Assembly: GCF_900996225.1 (NCBI RefSeq)
Contig: NZ_CAAJGL010000055.1
Span: 62,001-126,000 of the forward strand
Source of the DNA: Paraburkholderia sp. BCC1884
GTDB lineage: Bacteria; Pseudomonadota; Gammaproteobacteria; Burkholderiales; Burkholderiaceae
DNA: 64,000 bases
Direction: 5' to 3'
Shown: positions 8,282 to 16,466 of the stretch, one piece after another
Numbering within the stretch: the first letter of the stretch is position 1
How the letters are laid out: every line of letters starts with the position of its first letter
Position numbers and translations under genes: made by a program
The notes under the pieces: model-generated
Databases searched by the model: none
The model's input: only the letters and a program-made list of their open reading frames with translations
Told to the model about the DNA's origin: nothing

Positions 8282-9853
8282 ATGATTGAATTTGGCCCTT
8301 TCCGGCTGGATAGCGCGAACCGGTGCGTCTGGGCATGCCCAGCCGACGGTACCAGCCGCCGGCTTGCGCTGACTCCGCGCGCCTACGATATGCTTCAGTA
8401 TCTGATCGACAATTCGGGCCGCCTCATTACCCAGGACGAGTTTCTCGACGCCCTCTGGCAGAAGGTGCAAGTACAACCCGAAGTACTGAAGTCGCACATG
8501 TTGTCGATACGTACCGCGCTCGACGACGACCCACGGAATCCGACCTATATCGAAACGCTGCGCGGCCGTGGATACCGCTTTATCGCCCCGCTCAAGCGCT
8601 CGGCTCTCGTGCCGACGCAGCGCATCCCCCAGGACTTCCGCCACGTTGGCCATCATTCATTCGTCGGCCGCATGTCGCAGTTGAACCAGCTCAGCGGCCT
8701 GTTCGACGAAGCGCGGCAAGGTTCGTCGCGTGTCGTGTTCGTCGCCGGCGAGCCGGGCATCGGCAAGACCACGCTCGTTACCCGGTTTCTGGACTCACTC
8801 GAAAACGACGCCACCGTATTGAAGGCGCTCGGGCGTTGCGTCGAGGGCTACGGCGGCACAGAGCCCTACTATCCGGTTCTCGACGCACTGACTCAACTCG
8901 CGCGAGGGGCAGCAGGCCCTTTGATCATGGGCATGCTGAGGTCGGTTGCGCCAACCTGGGCGCTTCAGATGTCGGGCGCGGTCCCTGAAGCGCACCGTCC
9001 CGAGCTTCTGCATCAAATGGCAGGCGCTGCAAGCGGCCGAATGCTGCGCGAGATCTGCGATTTCCTCGAGGCTTTGTCTCTGCAAAGTCCCGTAGCGCTG
9101 GTTCTCGAAGATCTCCACTGGTCCGACTACTCCACTGTCGACCTGCTCTCTGCGCTCGCCCGCCACCGCAGTGACGCCCGCCTGATCGTGATTGCGACGT
9201 ATCGCCCCGAAGACGCGGAAGTCGTTCAACATCCTTTATGCACGCTCAATCGTGACCTCAGGCTGCAAAACCTCTGTCACGATATGCTGCTGCAGCCATT
9301 GACCGAAGGGGCGACCGCCGAATATCTGGCCGGCGGTGCGCAGAGTTCCGTGCCGGCGCACGTGAACGACTTTGCAGAACTCGTGCGCGAACGCTCAGGC
9401 GGCAATCCGCTTTTCATGGTCGCGACACTCGACAACCTCGTGGAGCGGGGGATTGCGCAGTCGACCCCGGAAGGCTGGAAACTTCATATTTCACCATCGG
9501 AAGTGCGGCTGGAGGTACCGCTCACCCTGAGTCAGGTCATTGAGCGCCGTATCCGGCGATTGAGTGAAGTGCAGCAGAAAGTACTCGAAGCCGCGAGCGT
9601 CGCGGGCCTCTCGTTCGATGCCACCACCGCAGCCGCCGCGGCGCGAATGAGCCGGGAGGACTTCGAGGACGTCTGCGAAGTGCTGTGCCGACAGGAGAGT
9701 TTTATCCGCCGGGAGGCCCAACCGTCATTGGATCCCGGCTTCGGCGGACGAACCTACACCTTCCGCCATGCCATCTATCGCCAGACGTTCTATGAACGCC
9801 AGGGAACGCTGCGCAGCGGCAGCGCCCATCTGCGCGTTGCAGAAGCGCTCTAG
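8282..9853 (+). CDS. Winged-helix transcriptional regulator with AAA ATPase domain, truncated by an in-frame stop
   Basis: The N-terminal 110 residues form an OmpR/CadC-type winged helix (FGPFRL..., RLITQDEFLDALW, YIETLRGRGYRFIAPL). A linker leads to a STAND-like AAA module: FVGR at about residue 136, Walker A GEPGIGKTTL near 156-165, Walker B VALVLEDLHWSD, and the VIATYRPED sensor. I prefer the ATG at 8282, which has GGAG 8 bp upstream (8270-8273); an ATG at 8264 is also open. The frame ends at TAG 9851-9853, but the same frame goes on to read like the expected helical-repeat region. Such regulators normally carry a long TPR half, so this copy is truncated and may be non-functional. Confidence 0.8.
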   Translation: MIEFGPFRLDSANRCVWACPADGTSRRLALTPRAYDMLQYLIDNSGRLITQDEFLDALWQKVQVQPEVLKSHMLSIRTALDDDPRNPTYIETLRGRGYRFIAPLKRSALVPTQRIPQDFRHVGHHSFVGRMSQLNQLSGLFDEARQGSSRVVFVAGEPGIGKTTLVTRFLDSLENDATVLKALGRCVEGYGGTEPYYPVLDALTQLARGAAGPLIMGMLRSVAPTWALQMSGAVPEAHRPELLHQMAGAASGRMLREICDFLEALSLQSPVALVLEDLHWSDYSTVDLLSALARHRSDARLIVIATYRPEDAEVVQHPLCTLNRDLRLQNLCHDMLLQPLTEGATAEYLAGGAQSSVPAHVNDFAELVRERSGGNPLFMVATLDNLVERGIAQSTPEGWKLHISPSEVRLEVPLTLSQVIERRIRRLSEVQQKVLEAASVAGLSFDATTAAAAARMSREDFEDVCEVLCRQESFIRREAQPSLDPGFGGRTYTFRHAIYRQTFYERQGTLRSGSAHLRVAEAL

Positions 9854-10015
9854 GGACTGCGTCCGCCGCCTGAGCGTCGACTCGTCGCCGCCGAGCTCGC
9901 ACGACATTTCGGGGCCGCCAGGCAATGGGACCGCGCGCTCGGCTATTTGCGCGTCGCAATCCATGCAGATCCACGTCGCTCACCAGATCACCGGGACGCG
10001 GCCGTCCTTTGCTGA
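9854..10015 (+). pseudogene. In-frame continuation of the AAA regulator beyond the TAG stop
   Basis: Reading on in the same frame after TAG 9851-9853 gives 53 codons to TGA at 10013-10015, including ERRLVAAELARHFGAARQWD and then ALGYLRVAIHADP. This is typical of the first TPR-like helices that follow the ATPase in this regulator class (the ELA.HF...W..A..YL pattern). It indicates a recent nonsense mutation, or a sequencing error, in a gene whose remaining C-terminal repeats are already lost. Confidence 0.6.
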
Positions 10016-10114
10016 TTTCAGCCTCGCATTAAGAAAGTTTAAGGACGACGGGAAGGACTTGCCGCCTGTGCTTGCCTATGATTAATCCGATTGAAATCGA
10101 CAACGAGGCAGCAC

Positions 10115-10528
10115 GTGCAATCCAGGCCGACGTTAGTGGACATTGGGCTGCTGTTTTTACGAGTCTGCGCGAGCCTGCTGGTCCTCGCGGTTCACGGCTT
10201 GCCGAAGCTCATTCACTACGCGAGCCAGGCGGCGGTCATCGAAGATCCGTTTCATCTGGGCCGCGGCGTGTCGATGGCGTTCGCGATTTTCGCGGAAGTG
10301 ATCTGCCCGCCGCTGATGATTCTGGGGATCGCGACACGGTTCGCCGCGCTGCCGATCCTGGTCGTCGTGGTGATCGCGTTGGCTTTCGTCCATCGCGACT
10401 GGTCGCTCGAGCAAGGCCAGTTTGCGTGGATGCTGCTGATACTGTTCGGCACGATCGCCATCGCCGGGCCGGGTCGGTTTCGCTTCGGCAGACCGGCGGC
10501 GCAAGACGGGGCAATGCGCCGGCGCTGA
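10115..10528 (+). CDS. DoxX-family membrane protein
   Basis: A four-helix integral membrane protein of about 137 aa. Hydrophobic segments lie at roughly 9-26 (IGLLFLRVCASLLVLAVHGL), 50-70 (GVSMAFAIFAEVICPPLMIL), 75-92 and 105-122. The FLR..-HG.PKL start, GRGVSMAFAIFAEV and LGIATRFAALPI are usual for DoxX-like proteins, whose exact roles are poorly defined; some are linked to thiol or redox homeostasis. I choose GTG 10115 because ACGAGG lies 6 bp upstream; a TTG start at 10091 would add eight residues. It stands alone, about 100 bp after the regulator remnant. Confidence 0.75.
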   Translation: MQSRPTLVDIGLLFLRVCASLLVLAVHGLPKLIHYASQAAVIEDPFHLGRGVSMAFAIFAEVICPPLMILGIATRFAALPILVVVVIALAFVHRDWSLEQGQFAWMLLILFGTIAIAGPGRFRFGRPAAQDGAMRRR

Positions 10529-10593
10529 GCGGGCGCACCCGCTAAGCGACTTCGTCGCTCTGGATTGGAGCGCCCGGCAGGCTCGGATAAACT

Positions 10594-11253
10594 ATGCCGA
10601 TGCCCCAGGAAATCGATTACCTCAACCCCGCCCTTCCCCGCGGCCTGCGACGTGTCCCGATGCCGGTAGTCGACGCCACGCCCGCCACGCTCGAAGGCTA
10701 TGGCCGGCTGGTCGCCGACCCGAACGACTGTCCGGTCGAAATCGTGCAATGGCCGGCGCGCGGCTCGCGTCCCATCGACCCCGGCACCGGCGACGAAGCC
10801 GGCACCACCGAAGGCACCTTCGTGAGCGAATGGCGCGGCGACATTCTTTACGGTCGCAATGCAGCGGTGAGCGGCCACTACGTCCTCGCCTACGGATGCG
10901 AACCGCAAGACGCGCGCGAGGACCACGTCGGCCCGGCGCAACGCATGCTGCTCTGGCACGCGAACTACCATCCGGACGGCGGCCAGCTGTTCTTCCCGCT
11001 CGACCCAGGTCCTTTCTATGTCCCGCTGGCGCTGCCCGGCGACGACATCACGCCGGAAAAATTCGTGTGCTTCCGCTTCGACGGACAGCAAGGTCTCTAT
11101 ATTCATCCGAACATCTGGCATGAAGGCGTGTTCACCCTGGCAGGCACCCAGCGTTTCTTCGACAAACAAGGCGCCGTGCATGCACGCGTGTCGGTCGAGT
11201 TCGCCCGCGAGTTCGGCTGCCTGCTGGAAGCGCCGATCCAGGCGCCGAGCTGA
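10594..11253 (+). CDS. Ureidoglycolate lyase-like protein (AllA family)
   Basis: A 219-aa cupin-type protein. Family-like features are ATPATLEGYGRLVADPNDCP at the N-terminus, VEIVQWPARGSRPIDPGTGDE, GHYVLAYGCEP, a long FPLDPGPFYVPLALPGDDI segment, and the metal-site-like IHPNIWHEGVF. Ureidoglycolate lyases split ureidoglycolate into glyoxylate and urea in purine catabolism, but no other allantoin genes adjoin it. The length exceeds the usual 160-170 aa, so it may belong to a related subgroup with a different substrate. Start at 10594 or the ATG six bases later. Confidence 0.65.
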   Translation: MPMPQEIDYLNPALPRGLRRVPMPVVDATPATLEGYGRLVADPNDCPVEIVQWPARGSRPIDPGTGDEAGTTEGTFVSEWRGDILYGRNAAVSGHYVLAYGCEPQDAREDHVGPAQRMLLWHANYHPDGGQLFFPLDPGPFYVPLALPGDDITPEKFVCFRFDGQQGLYIHPNIWHEGVFTLAGTQRFFDKQGAVHARVSVEFAREFGCLLEAPIQAPS

Positions 11254-11417
11254 GCATGGGCAGGCCTGATGTGTGCTGCCGCACTTGCGCTGCTAGCATC
11301 TTTTTAGTGAAGTCCGGGATTTTCGCTAATGCCAGTACACTTCATGTATCGAGGGCGATGAGCCCTGACCGGACAGGGTTTGGTCTGGAATTCAGTTTCT
11401 GATAGAGGGAGACGTTC

Positions 11418-12314
11418 GTGGCAAATGACAAGATGATGGCGCAGGTGTCTGACAAACAGGGTTTCTTCGCAGCGCTCGATCAGAGCGGCGGCTCGACCCC
11501 CGGCGCCTTGAAGCTTTACGGCATTCCCGAGAGCGCCTATAGCGACGAAGCCGGGATGTTCAAGCTGATTCACGAGATGCGCGTGCGCATCATGACCGCA
11601 CCCGCCTTCACCGGCGACAAGATCATCGGCGCCATTCTGTTCGAAGCCACCATGGACGGACAGGCCGAGGGCAAGGCCGTGCCGTCCTATCTGTGGGAAG
11701 AGCGCGGGGTCGTGCCGTTCCTGAAGGTCGACAAAGGCCTCGAAGCCGAAGCCGACGGCGTCCAGCTGATGAAGCCGATTCCCGGTCTCGACACGCTGCT
11801 GGAGCGGGCCGTGAAGCTCGGCATCTTCGGGACCAAGATGCGCTCGGTCATCCACCAGAATTCGGCGCAAGGCATCGCGGCGATTGCGAAACAGCAATTC
11901 GCACTGGGCGCGCAGATCGGCGCGCATGGTCTGATCCCGATTCTCGAACCCGAAGTGTCGATCAAGAGTCCGGACAAGGCCGGCGCCGAAGCGACGCTGC
12001 GCGCGGAACTGCTCAAGGGTCTCGACGCCCTGCCGGAGACCGGCCGCGTGATGCTCAAGCTGACCATTCCCGACGTGGCGGATTTCTACCAGCCGCTGAT
12101 CGACCATCCGCGCGTGGTGCGCGTGGTCGCGCTGTCCGGCGGCTACTCGCGCACTGAGGCGTGCGAACGGCTCGCCACCAATCACGGCATGATCGCCAGC
12201 TTTTCGCGGGCCCTGATCAACGAGTTGAAAGTATCGATGAGCGACAGCGAATTCGACGCCGCGCTGGCCGAAGCCGTCGACGAGATTTATCAGGCTTCGG
12301 TCGCGAAGGTTTAA
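11418..12314 (+). CDS. Class I fructose-bisphosphate aldolase
   Basis: Schiff-base aldolase interconverting fructose 1,6-bisphosphate with dihydroxyacetone phosphate and glyceraldehyde 3-phosphate. The 298-aa product shows FFAALDQSGGSTPGALKLYG at the N-terminus, ILFEATM, VPFLKVDKGL (active-site Lys), LIPILEPEV, and VMLKLTIP carrying the presumed Schiff-base Lys. The shorter bacterial class I form is about 295 aa. The start is GTG (11418-11420), preceded by the Shine-Dalgarno GAGGGA at 11405-11410. The 164-bp upstream region presumably holds its promoter; I saw no clear operator. A strong hairpin follows the stop. Confidence 0.92.
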   Translation: MANDKMMAQVSDKQGFFAALDQSGGSTPGALKLYGIPESAYSDEAGMFKLIHEMRVRIMTAPAFTGDKIIGAILFEATMDGQAEGKAVPSYLWEERGVVPFLKVDKGLEAEADGVQLMKPIPGLDTLLERAVKLGIFGTKMRSVIHQNSAQGIAAIAKQQFALGAQIGAHGLIPILEPEVSIKSPDKAGAEATLRAELLKGLDALPETGRVMLKLTIPDVADFYQPLIDHPRVVRVVALSGGYSRTEACERLATNHGMIASFSRALINELKVSMSDSEFDAALAEAVDEIYQASVAKV

Positions 12315-12328
12315 TCGAGTACGCGGTT

Positions 12329-12360
12329 CGCCGGGGCTCGCACCGTGCGATGCCCCGGCG
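12329..12360 (+). terminator. Strong GC-rich hairpin between convergent genes
   Basis: CGCCGGGGC pairs perfectly with GCCCCGGCG, with a nested TCGCAC/GTGCGA stem and a one-base loop; a single T bulges. It starts 15 bp after the aldolase stop and ends 20 bp before the stop of the convergent permease gene. There is no following T tract, so it may act as a 3'-end stabiliser or bidirectional block rather than a classic intrinsic terminator. Confidence 0.55.
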
Positions 12361-12380
12361 AGCGGCCTGGCGGGTCCGGT

Positions 12381-12890
12381 TCAGCGCTCGCTGGTCTGGC
12401 CTGCCGCTTCGGCTACGTCCACCTTCGCCGCGTCTTCCTCTGCTCGGGGTCGCGTCGACAGCCGCAGATAGGCCGCGGCGAGCCTGCGCAGTTCTTCCTC
12501 CGAGGCATCTTCGATACCGATCAGATGATTGTCGGCGGACCGGTGCGAGGACAGCAGTTCGTTGAGCTTCAGATGCAGCGCGACGCTGTCCTTGTTCTGA
12601 CTCTGCTGGATCAGGAACACCATCAGGAAGGTGACGATGGTGGTGCCGGTATTGATGACCAGTTGCCAGCCATCGGAGTAATGAAAAATCGGCCCCGTCA
12701 CGATCCACACGACTACGGTGACGACCGCGAGGCAGAATGCCGCGGGCGAACCGGCCCACCGCGTCACCACGCTAGCGAAGCGGTCGAACAGGCGGGTGAG
12801 CGGATGGCGGCCCGCGTAAGCCGGGCTCACGGTGTCAGGAACAGTATCGAGTTCGTCAGTGGACGCAGCGGCGACAGGTCGGTTGGGCAT
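12381..12890 (-). CDS. Low-affinity iron permease family protein
   Basis: A 169-aa protein starting at ATG 12888-12890. A hydrophilic N-terminus leads to LTRLFDRFASVVTRWAGSPA and two transmembrane helices (AFCLAVVTVVVWIVTGPIF and GWQLVINTGTTIVTFLMVFL). These are followed by the family signature IQQSQNKDSVALHLKLNELL and a charged C-terminus with EDASEEELRRLAAAYLRL. The family is named after yeast Fet4, but bacterial members are short and their transport role is not proven. The open frame extends far upstream antisense to lon; that part is a shadow. Confidence 0.85.
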   Translation of the reverse strand: MPNRPVAAASTDELDTVPDTVSPAYAGRHPLTRLFDRFASVVTRWAGSPAAFCLAVVTVVVWIVTGPIFHYSDGWQLVINTGTTIVTFLMVFLIQQSQNKDSVALHLKLNELLSSHRSADNHLIGIEDASEEELRRLAAAYLRLSTRPRAEEDAAKVDVAEAAGQTSER

Positions 12891-13084
12891 GTGCGGCTCC
12901 GGAAAGTTGACGCAACGACACCCGCAATATCCATGCCGATACACGGTGAAACGATCTTGCAAGCTTCGGCCTATGGCCGGCGCAGTTGACTGCTTGCCAT
13001 CCACGCAAAAGCCGATCTTTTCGCGGCAAATCGTACCGTGTTTGTATTTTCTTCCCGGTAATCCGGTAACCAGGTAAAGACACG

Positions 13085-15484
13085 TTAGCCAGGCTTGGGC
13101 GCGCCCGGTTCGATGATTTCGCGCACGGCGTCGTCTACGGTTTCCAGCAGGACGAAGCGCAACTGGTTGCGGGCGTCCTCGGGAATGTCCTCGATGTCCG
13201 CCGCATTTCGTGCCGGCAGCAGGATCGTACCGATACCGCCGCGCAAGGCCGCCAATACCTTTTCCTTGATGCCGCCCACCGGCAGGACGATGCCGCGCAG
13301 GCTGATCTCGCCCGTCACCGAGCAATCGTTGCGCACCGCCTTGCCCATCAGCAGTGAGGCGATGGCGATGAACATGGCCACGCCGGCACTTGGTCCATCC
13401 TTCGGCACCGCGCCCGCCGGCACGTGAACGTGGATGTCGCGTTTGTCGAAGCTCGCGGCGTCGATATGCAGTGCCTCGGAGCGCGACTTGACCAGCGTGA
13501 GCGCGGCCTGGGCGCTCTCCTTCATCACGTCGCCCAACTGCCCGGTCAGCATCAGCCGGCCACCGCCCGGAGAACTGCTGGCTTCGATGAAGAGCAACTC
13601 GCCCCCTACCGGCGTCCACGCCATGCCGGTCACCATGCCCGGCAGACTGGTACGCATCGCCACCTCGCTTTCGTAGCGGCGATGACCCAGTATCGACGGC
13701 AGGCGTTCGGGGTCGATCTGCTCCCGCGTTGCCGGATCTTCTGCGACCCGCAGGGCGACATAGCGGAATACCGAGCCGATCTGCCGCTCCAGACTGCGCA
13801 CGCCCGCTTCGCGGGTGTAGTCGCGGATGATCACCCGCAGCGCCGCGTCGCTCAACTCGCATTGCGCCGGCGTCAAACCACACGCTTCCAGCTGACGCGG
13901 CACCAGAAAGCGTTGCGCGATCTGGAATTTTTCGGCCTCGGTGTAGCCCGGCAAATCCAGCACTTCGAGGCGATCGCGCAAGGGTCCGGGAATGCCTTCG
14001 GGCTGATTCGCGGTCGCCACGAACACCACGCCGGACAGATCGAACGGCACGCCCAGATAGTTGTCGCGGAAGGAGGCGTTCTGCTCGGGGTCCAGCACTT
14101 CGAGCATCGCTGCGCCAGGATCGCCGTGCGCGCCCTGCCCCAGCTTGTCGAGTTCGTCAAGCAACATCACGCAGTTGCGCGCGCCGGCTTTCCGGATCGC
14201 CTGGATGATATTGCCGGGCATCGCGCCGATATACGTGCGGCGATGGCCGCGGATCTCCGCCTCGTCGTGAACGCCGCCCAGACTCACACGCACGAACGGC
14301 CGCTCCAGCGCCTGAGCGATGCTCTGGCCCAGCGACGTTTTGCCGACTCCGGGCGGCCCCAGGAAGCAGAGAATCGGCGCCTTGCCATGCGGATTGAGCT
14401 TTCTGACACCGAGATATTCGAGGATGCGGCGCTTCACCTTATCCAGACCGAAGTGCGCTTCATCGAGAATCTGCCGCGCGCGACCGATGTCGATGGGCGC
14501 GCCTTCCGGCAGCTGCCACGGCAGTTCGGTCAGCCACTCGAGGTAGTTCAGGCTGATGGAATATTCGCCGCTCGCCTCGGGCATCCGCTCCAGCCTCGCC
14601 AGTTCCTTGCGCGCGTGGCTCCCGGTCTCCGGCGGCATGTGCGCGTTGCCGATCGCCCCGGCAAGCTTGCGCACTTCTTCCTTGCTCTCGACGTTCTCGC
14701 CGAGTTCGTGCTCGATCGTCCGGAGTTGCTCGCGCAACATCATCTCGCGCTGTCGCTGGTCGAGCCGGCCGCGCGTCTGCTCGCCGATTTCGAGCGACAG
14801 GCGCAGCACTTCGATGCGTCCGGCGACGGCATCCAGCACCTTGTCGAGCCGCTTGCACAGTTCGAGCGTCTCGAGAATGTCCTGCTTGCGTTCGAGCGGA
14901 ATGTCGAGCAGCCCGGCCACCGTATCGGCGAGCATGCCGGGCGCTTCGATCGAGTCCAGTGCCTTGATGAGTTCGGCGCCCGCATTAGGCAGCAGTCCGA
15001 TCATTTCGCCGGCGCGTTGTTTCAGGACCAGCACGCGTGCGTCGATGGCGGAGTCGCGCTGTGTGCTGTCGGGCAGCAGTTCGACGCGCGCGGCCCGGAA
15101 TCCGAGGTTGGTCACCGGCTCGATCAGGCGAAAGCGCTCGATCGCCTGACACACCAGATGATGCGCGCCGTCCTGCGGGCTGGTGACATAGCGCAGCACG
15201 TTCGCCACCGTGCCCACGGTGTAGAGACCGTCGAAGGCCGGGTCCTGGCTTTGCGGATCGCGTTGCAGCACGATGCCCAAAGGCTGCTGTCGCATCACGG
15301 CCGCCTGCACGTCGTCCTTGGTGCGTCCGACTCCCGCCGTGAGCGGCAGTACCATGCCAGGAAAAAGCACGGTATTGCGCACCGGCAGCAGGATCAGGGA
15401 GTCTTTGGGCAAGGCCGGCACGTCGGTCGCCGCCGGGCTCGCCGGGCGGGATTCAGGGGCTTTGCTTTCGCTGTCCGTGCTCAT
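13085..15484 (-). CDS. lon: ATP-dependent protease Lon (probably an accessory paralogue)
   Basis: 799-aa Lon protease. The N-terminal substrate domain (LILLPVRNTVLFPGMVLPL) is followed by a coiled region (GRLDQRQREMMLREQLRTI), then AAA+ with Walker A FLGPPGVGKTSLGQSIA near residues 365-381 and Walker B NCVMLLDELDKLGQ. The C-terminal peptidase has the catalytic Ser in VPKDGPSAGVAMF and Lys in VGGIKEKVLAALRG. It degrades misfolded and regulatory proteins. It lies 29 bp downstream of an Hsp20 gene and has an unusual Pro/Ala-rich N-terminal extension, so I infer a stress-linked second Lon rather than the housekeeping one normally beside clpX. This inference needs the rest of the genome. Confidence 0.93.
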   Translation of the reverse strand: MSTDSESKAPESRPASPAATDVPALPKDSLILLPVRNTVLFPGMVLPLTAGVGRTKDDVQAAVMRQQPLGIVLQRDPQSQDPAFDGLYTVGTVANVLRYVTSPQDGAHHLVCQAIERFRLIEPVTNLGFRAARVELLPDSTQRDSAIDARVLVLKQRAGEMIGLLPNAGAELIKALDSIEAPGMLADTVAGLLDIPLERKQDILETLELCKRLDKVLDAVAGRIEVLRLSLEIGEQTRGRLDQRQREMMLREQLRTIEHELGENVESKEEVRKLAGAIGNAHMPPETGSHARKELARLERMPEASGEYSISLNYLEWLTELPWQLPEGAPIDIGRARQILDEAHFGLDKVKRRILEYLGVRKLNPHGKAPILCFLGPPGVGKTSLGQSIAQALERPFVRVSLGGVHDEAEIRGHRRTYIGAMPGNIIQAIRKAGARNCVMLLDELDKLGQGAHGDPGAAMLEVLDPEQNASFRDNYLGVPFDLSGVVFVATANQPEGIPGPLRDRLEVLDLPGYTEAEKFQIAQRFLVPRQLEACGLTPAQCELSDAALRVIIRDYTREAGVRSLERQIGSVFRYVALRVAEDPATREQIDPERLPSILGHRRYESEVAMRTSLPGMVTGMAWTPVGGELLFIEASSSPGGGRLMLTGQLGDVMKESAQAALTLVKSRSEALHIDAASFDKRDIHVHVPAGAVPKDGPSAGVAMFIAIASLLMGKAVRNDCSVTGEISLRGIVLPVGGIKEKVLAALRGGIGTILLPARNAADIEDIPEDARNQLRFVLLETVDDAVREIIEPGAPKPG

Positions 15485-15513
15485 CTACCCTCCTCGATCC
15501 GCCCTCGCCCCAC

Positions 15514-15918
15514 TCAGTCCAGTCTTTCGAAGTCCAGCAGCAGACAGCCGTGTTCAGACTCGCGCCGTATCAGACGATAGCGACCAGCCGGAAGCTGAAT
15601 GTGGCGCTCGAAGCGGCCGTAGGGAATTTCCATGCAATGAACCGCGCCCACGGCGAAGGCCTTGGGCAACTGCCGCTCGGCGGCGACCACGAGTTTCGGG
15701 CCGTCGACACTGACCTCGATGTGTTCAGGATGCACTCCCGGCAACGCCACCACGATCACGAGGCGCGCGTCGTTCTGAAACACTTCGATGGGCGGCTCCC
15801 AGACCGGCGCGCGCCCTTGCTGGCCCGCCAGCCGGAAGAACTGGCGCTGCAGCCGTTCGGCGCGCTCGAGCGCGTCGATGGCGGTTTCCCATAGGGTGAT
15901 GTGGCGGGTAATGCTCAT
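15514..15918 (-). CDS. Hsp20-family small heat-shock protein
   Basis: A 134-aa protein with an N-terminal helix (TLWETAIDALERAERLQRQF) and an alpha-crystallin domain at about 38-130: WEPPIEVFQNDARLVIVVAL, PGVHPEHIEVSV, GPKLVVAAER, then IPYGRFERHIQLP. Small heat-shock proteins hold unfolding proteins for refolding or proteolysis. The gene lies between a DUF1488 gene and lon with gaps of 22 and 29 bp, so the three are probably one transcript. I did not find a convincing sigma-32 promoter upstream of the operon. The usual C-terminal I-x-I/V tail is not obvious. Confidence 0.88.
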   Translation of the reverse strand: MSITRHITLWETAIDALERAERLQRQFFRLAGQQGRAPVWEPPIEVFQNDARLVIVVALPGVHPEHIEVSVDGPKLVVAAERQLPKAFAVGAVHCMEIPYGRFERHIQLPAGRYRLIRRESEHGCLLLDFERLD

Positions 15919-15940
15919 GCACGGCCCCCTGGCTTCAGCC

Positions 15941-16210
15941 TTAGGAAAGCAGCAGTTCCGCGCTCAGCGGTAGCGGGTCGCCCTTCGAGCCGCTTCGAAT
16001 GGCCGCCGCGGCCTTCTCGTAGATCACCTCGCGGTGCCGCTCGAACTCCTGTAGCAGGTCGGCTCGATGCCCCTCGGGTTGGGAGAGTTGTTTGAGGACT
16101 TCTTTGCTCACCGTGCAGAAGTGGTGAACGCTATCGACTTTAATGCCGAATTTGACGGCATCGCCGCCATTCAAAGTCACGACCCTGATACCTTCGATGG
16201 TGTCGGCCAT
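15941..16210 (-). CDS. DUF1488-like small protein
   Basis: An 89-aa protein using ATG 16208-16210, which has GGAG 8 bp upstream; an upstream in-frame start at 16258 is less likely. The sequence has IEGIRVVTLNGGDAVKFGIK and a VHHFCTVSKEVLKQL segment, resembling the beta-strand then helix layout of DUF1488 proteins, whose function is unknown. The C-terminal part is helical and charged (LLQEFERHREVIYEKAAAAI). First gene of the presumed DUF1488-hsp20-lon operon. The 256-bp divergent gap to 16467 should contain its promoter, but I could not fix it. Confidence 0.6.
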   Translation of the reverse strand: MADTIEGIRVVTLNGGDAVKFGIKVDSVHHFCTVSKEVLKQLSQPEGHRADLLQEFERHREVIYEKAAAAIRSGSKGDPLPLSAELLLS

Positions 16211-16466
16211 TGTCGTCTCCGTTGCCAGCCATTCAAAAAGCCTAGCACTAAATGACACAAACGATGCCGATTTTGTGGGCTATCGAACTATTGGAAACGA
16301 TATCGATACGCGATGTCGCTGAAAGCATGGATCGTGGCGCATCCGGTCTTTTTGTACGACATACCATCGCACCAATACGATGCCGCTCGGACCGTGCATC
16401 TCATAGCCGATTGCTCGCCTCGACAGGCGCACTGCAATACTTCGCATCGACTGATAGCCCGGCGGA

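Noticed and set aside
12891-13883. Upstream extension of the iron permease frame to 500 codons
   Set aside because: The added part is antisense to lon; the ATG at 12888-12890 starts the recognisable protein.
13424-15580. Plus-strand 718-codon open frame
   Set aside because: Antisense to lon. The lon frame has complete Walker and Ser-Lys protease motifs; the long reverse frame is a high-GC shadow rich in Arg/His/Gln.
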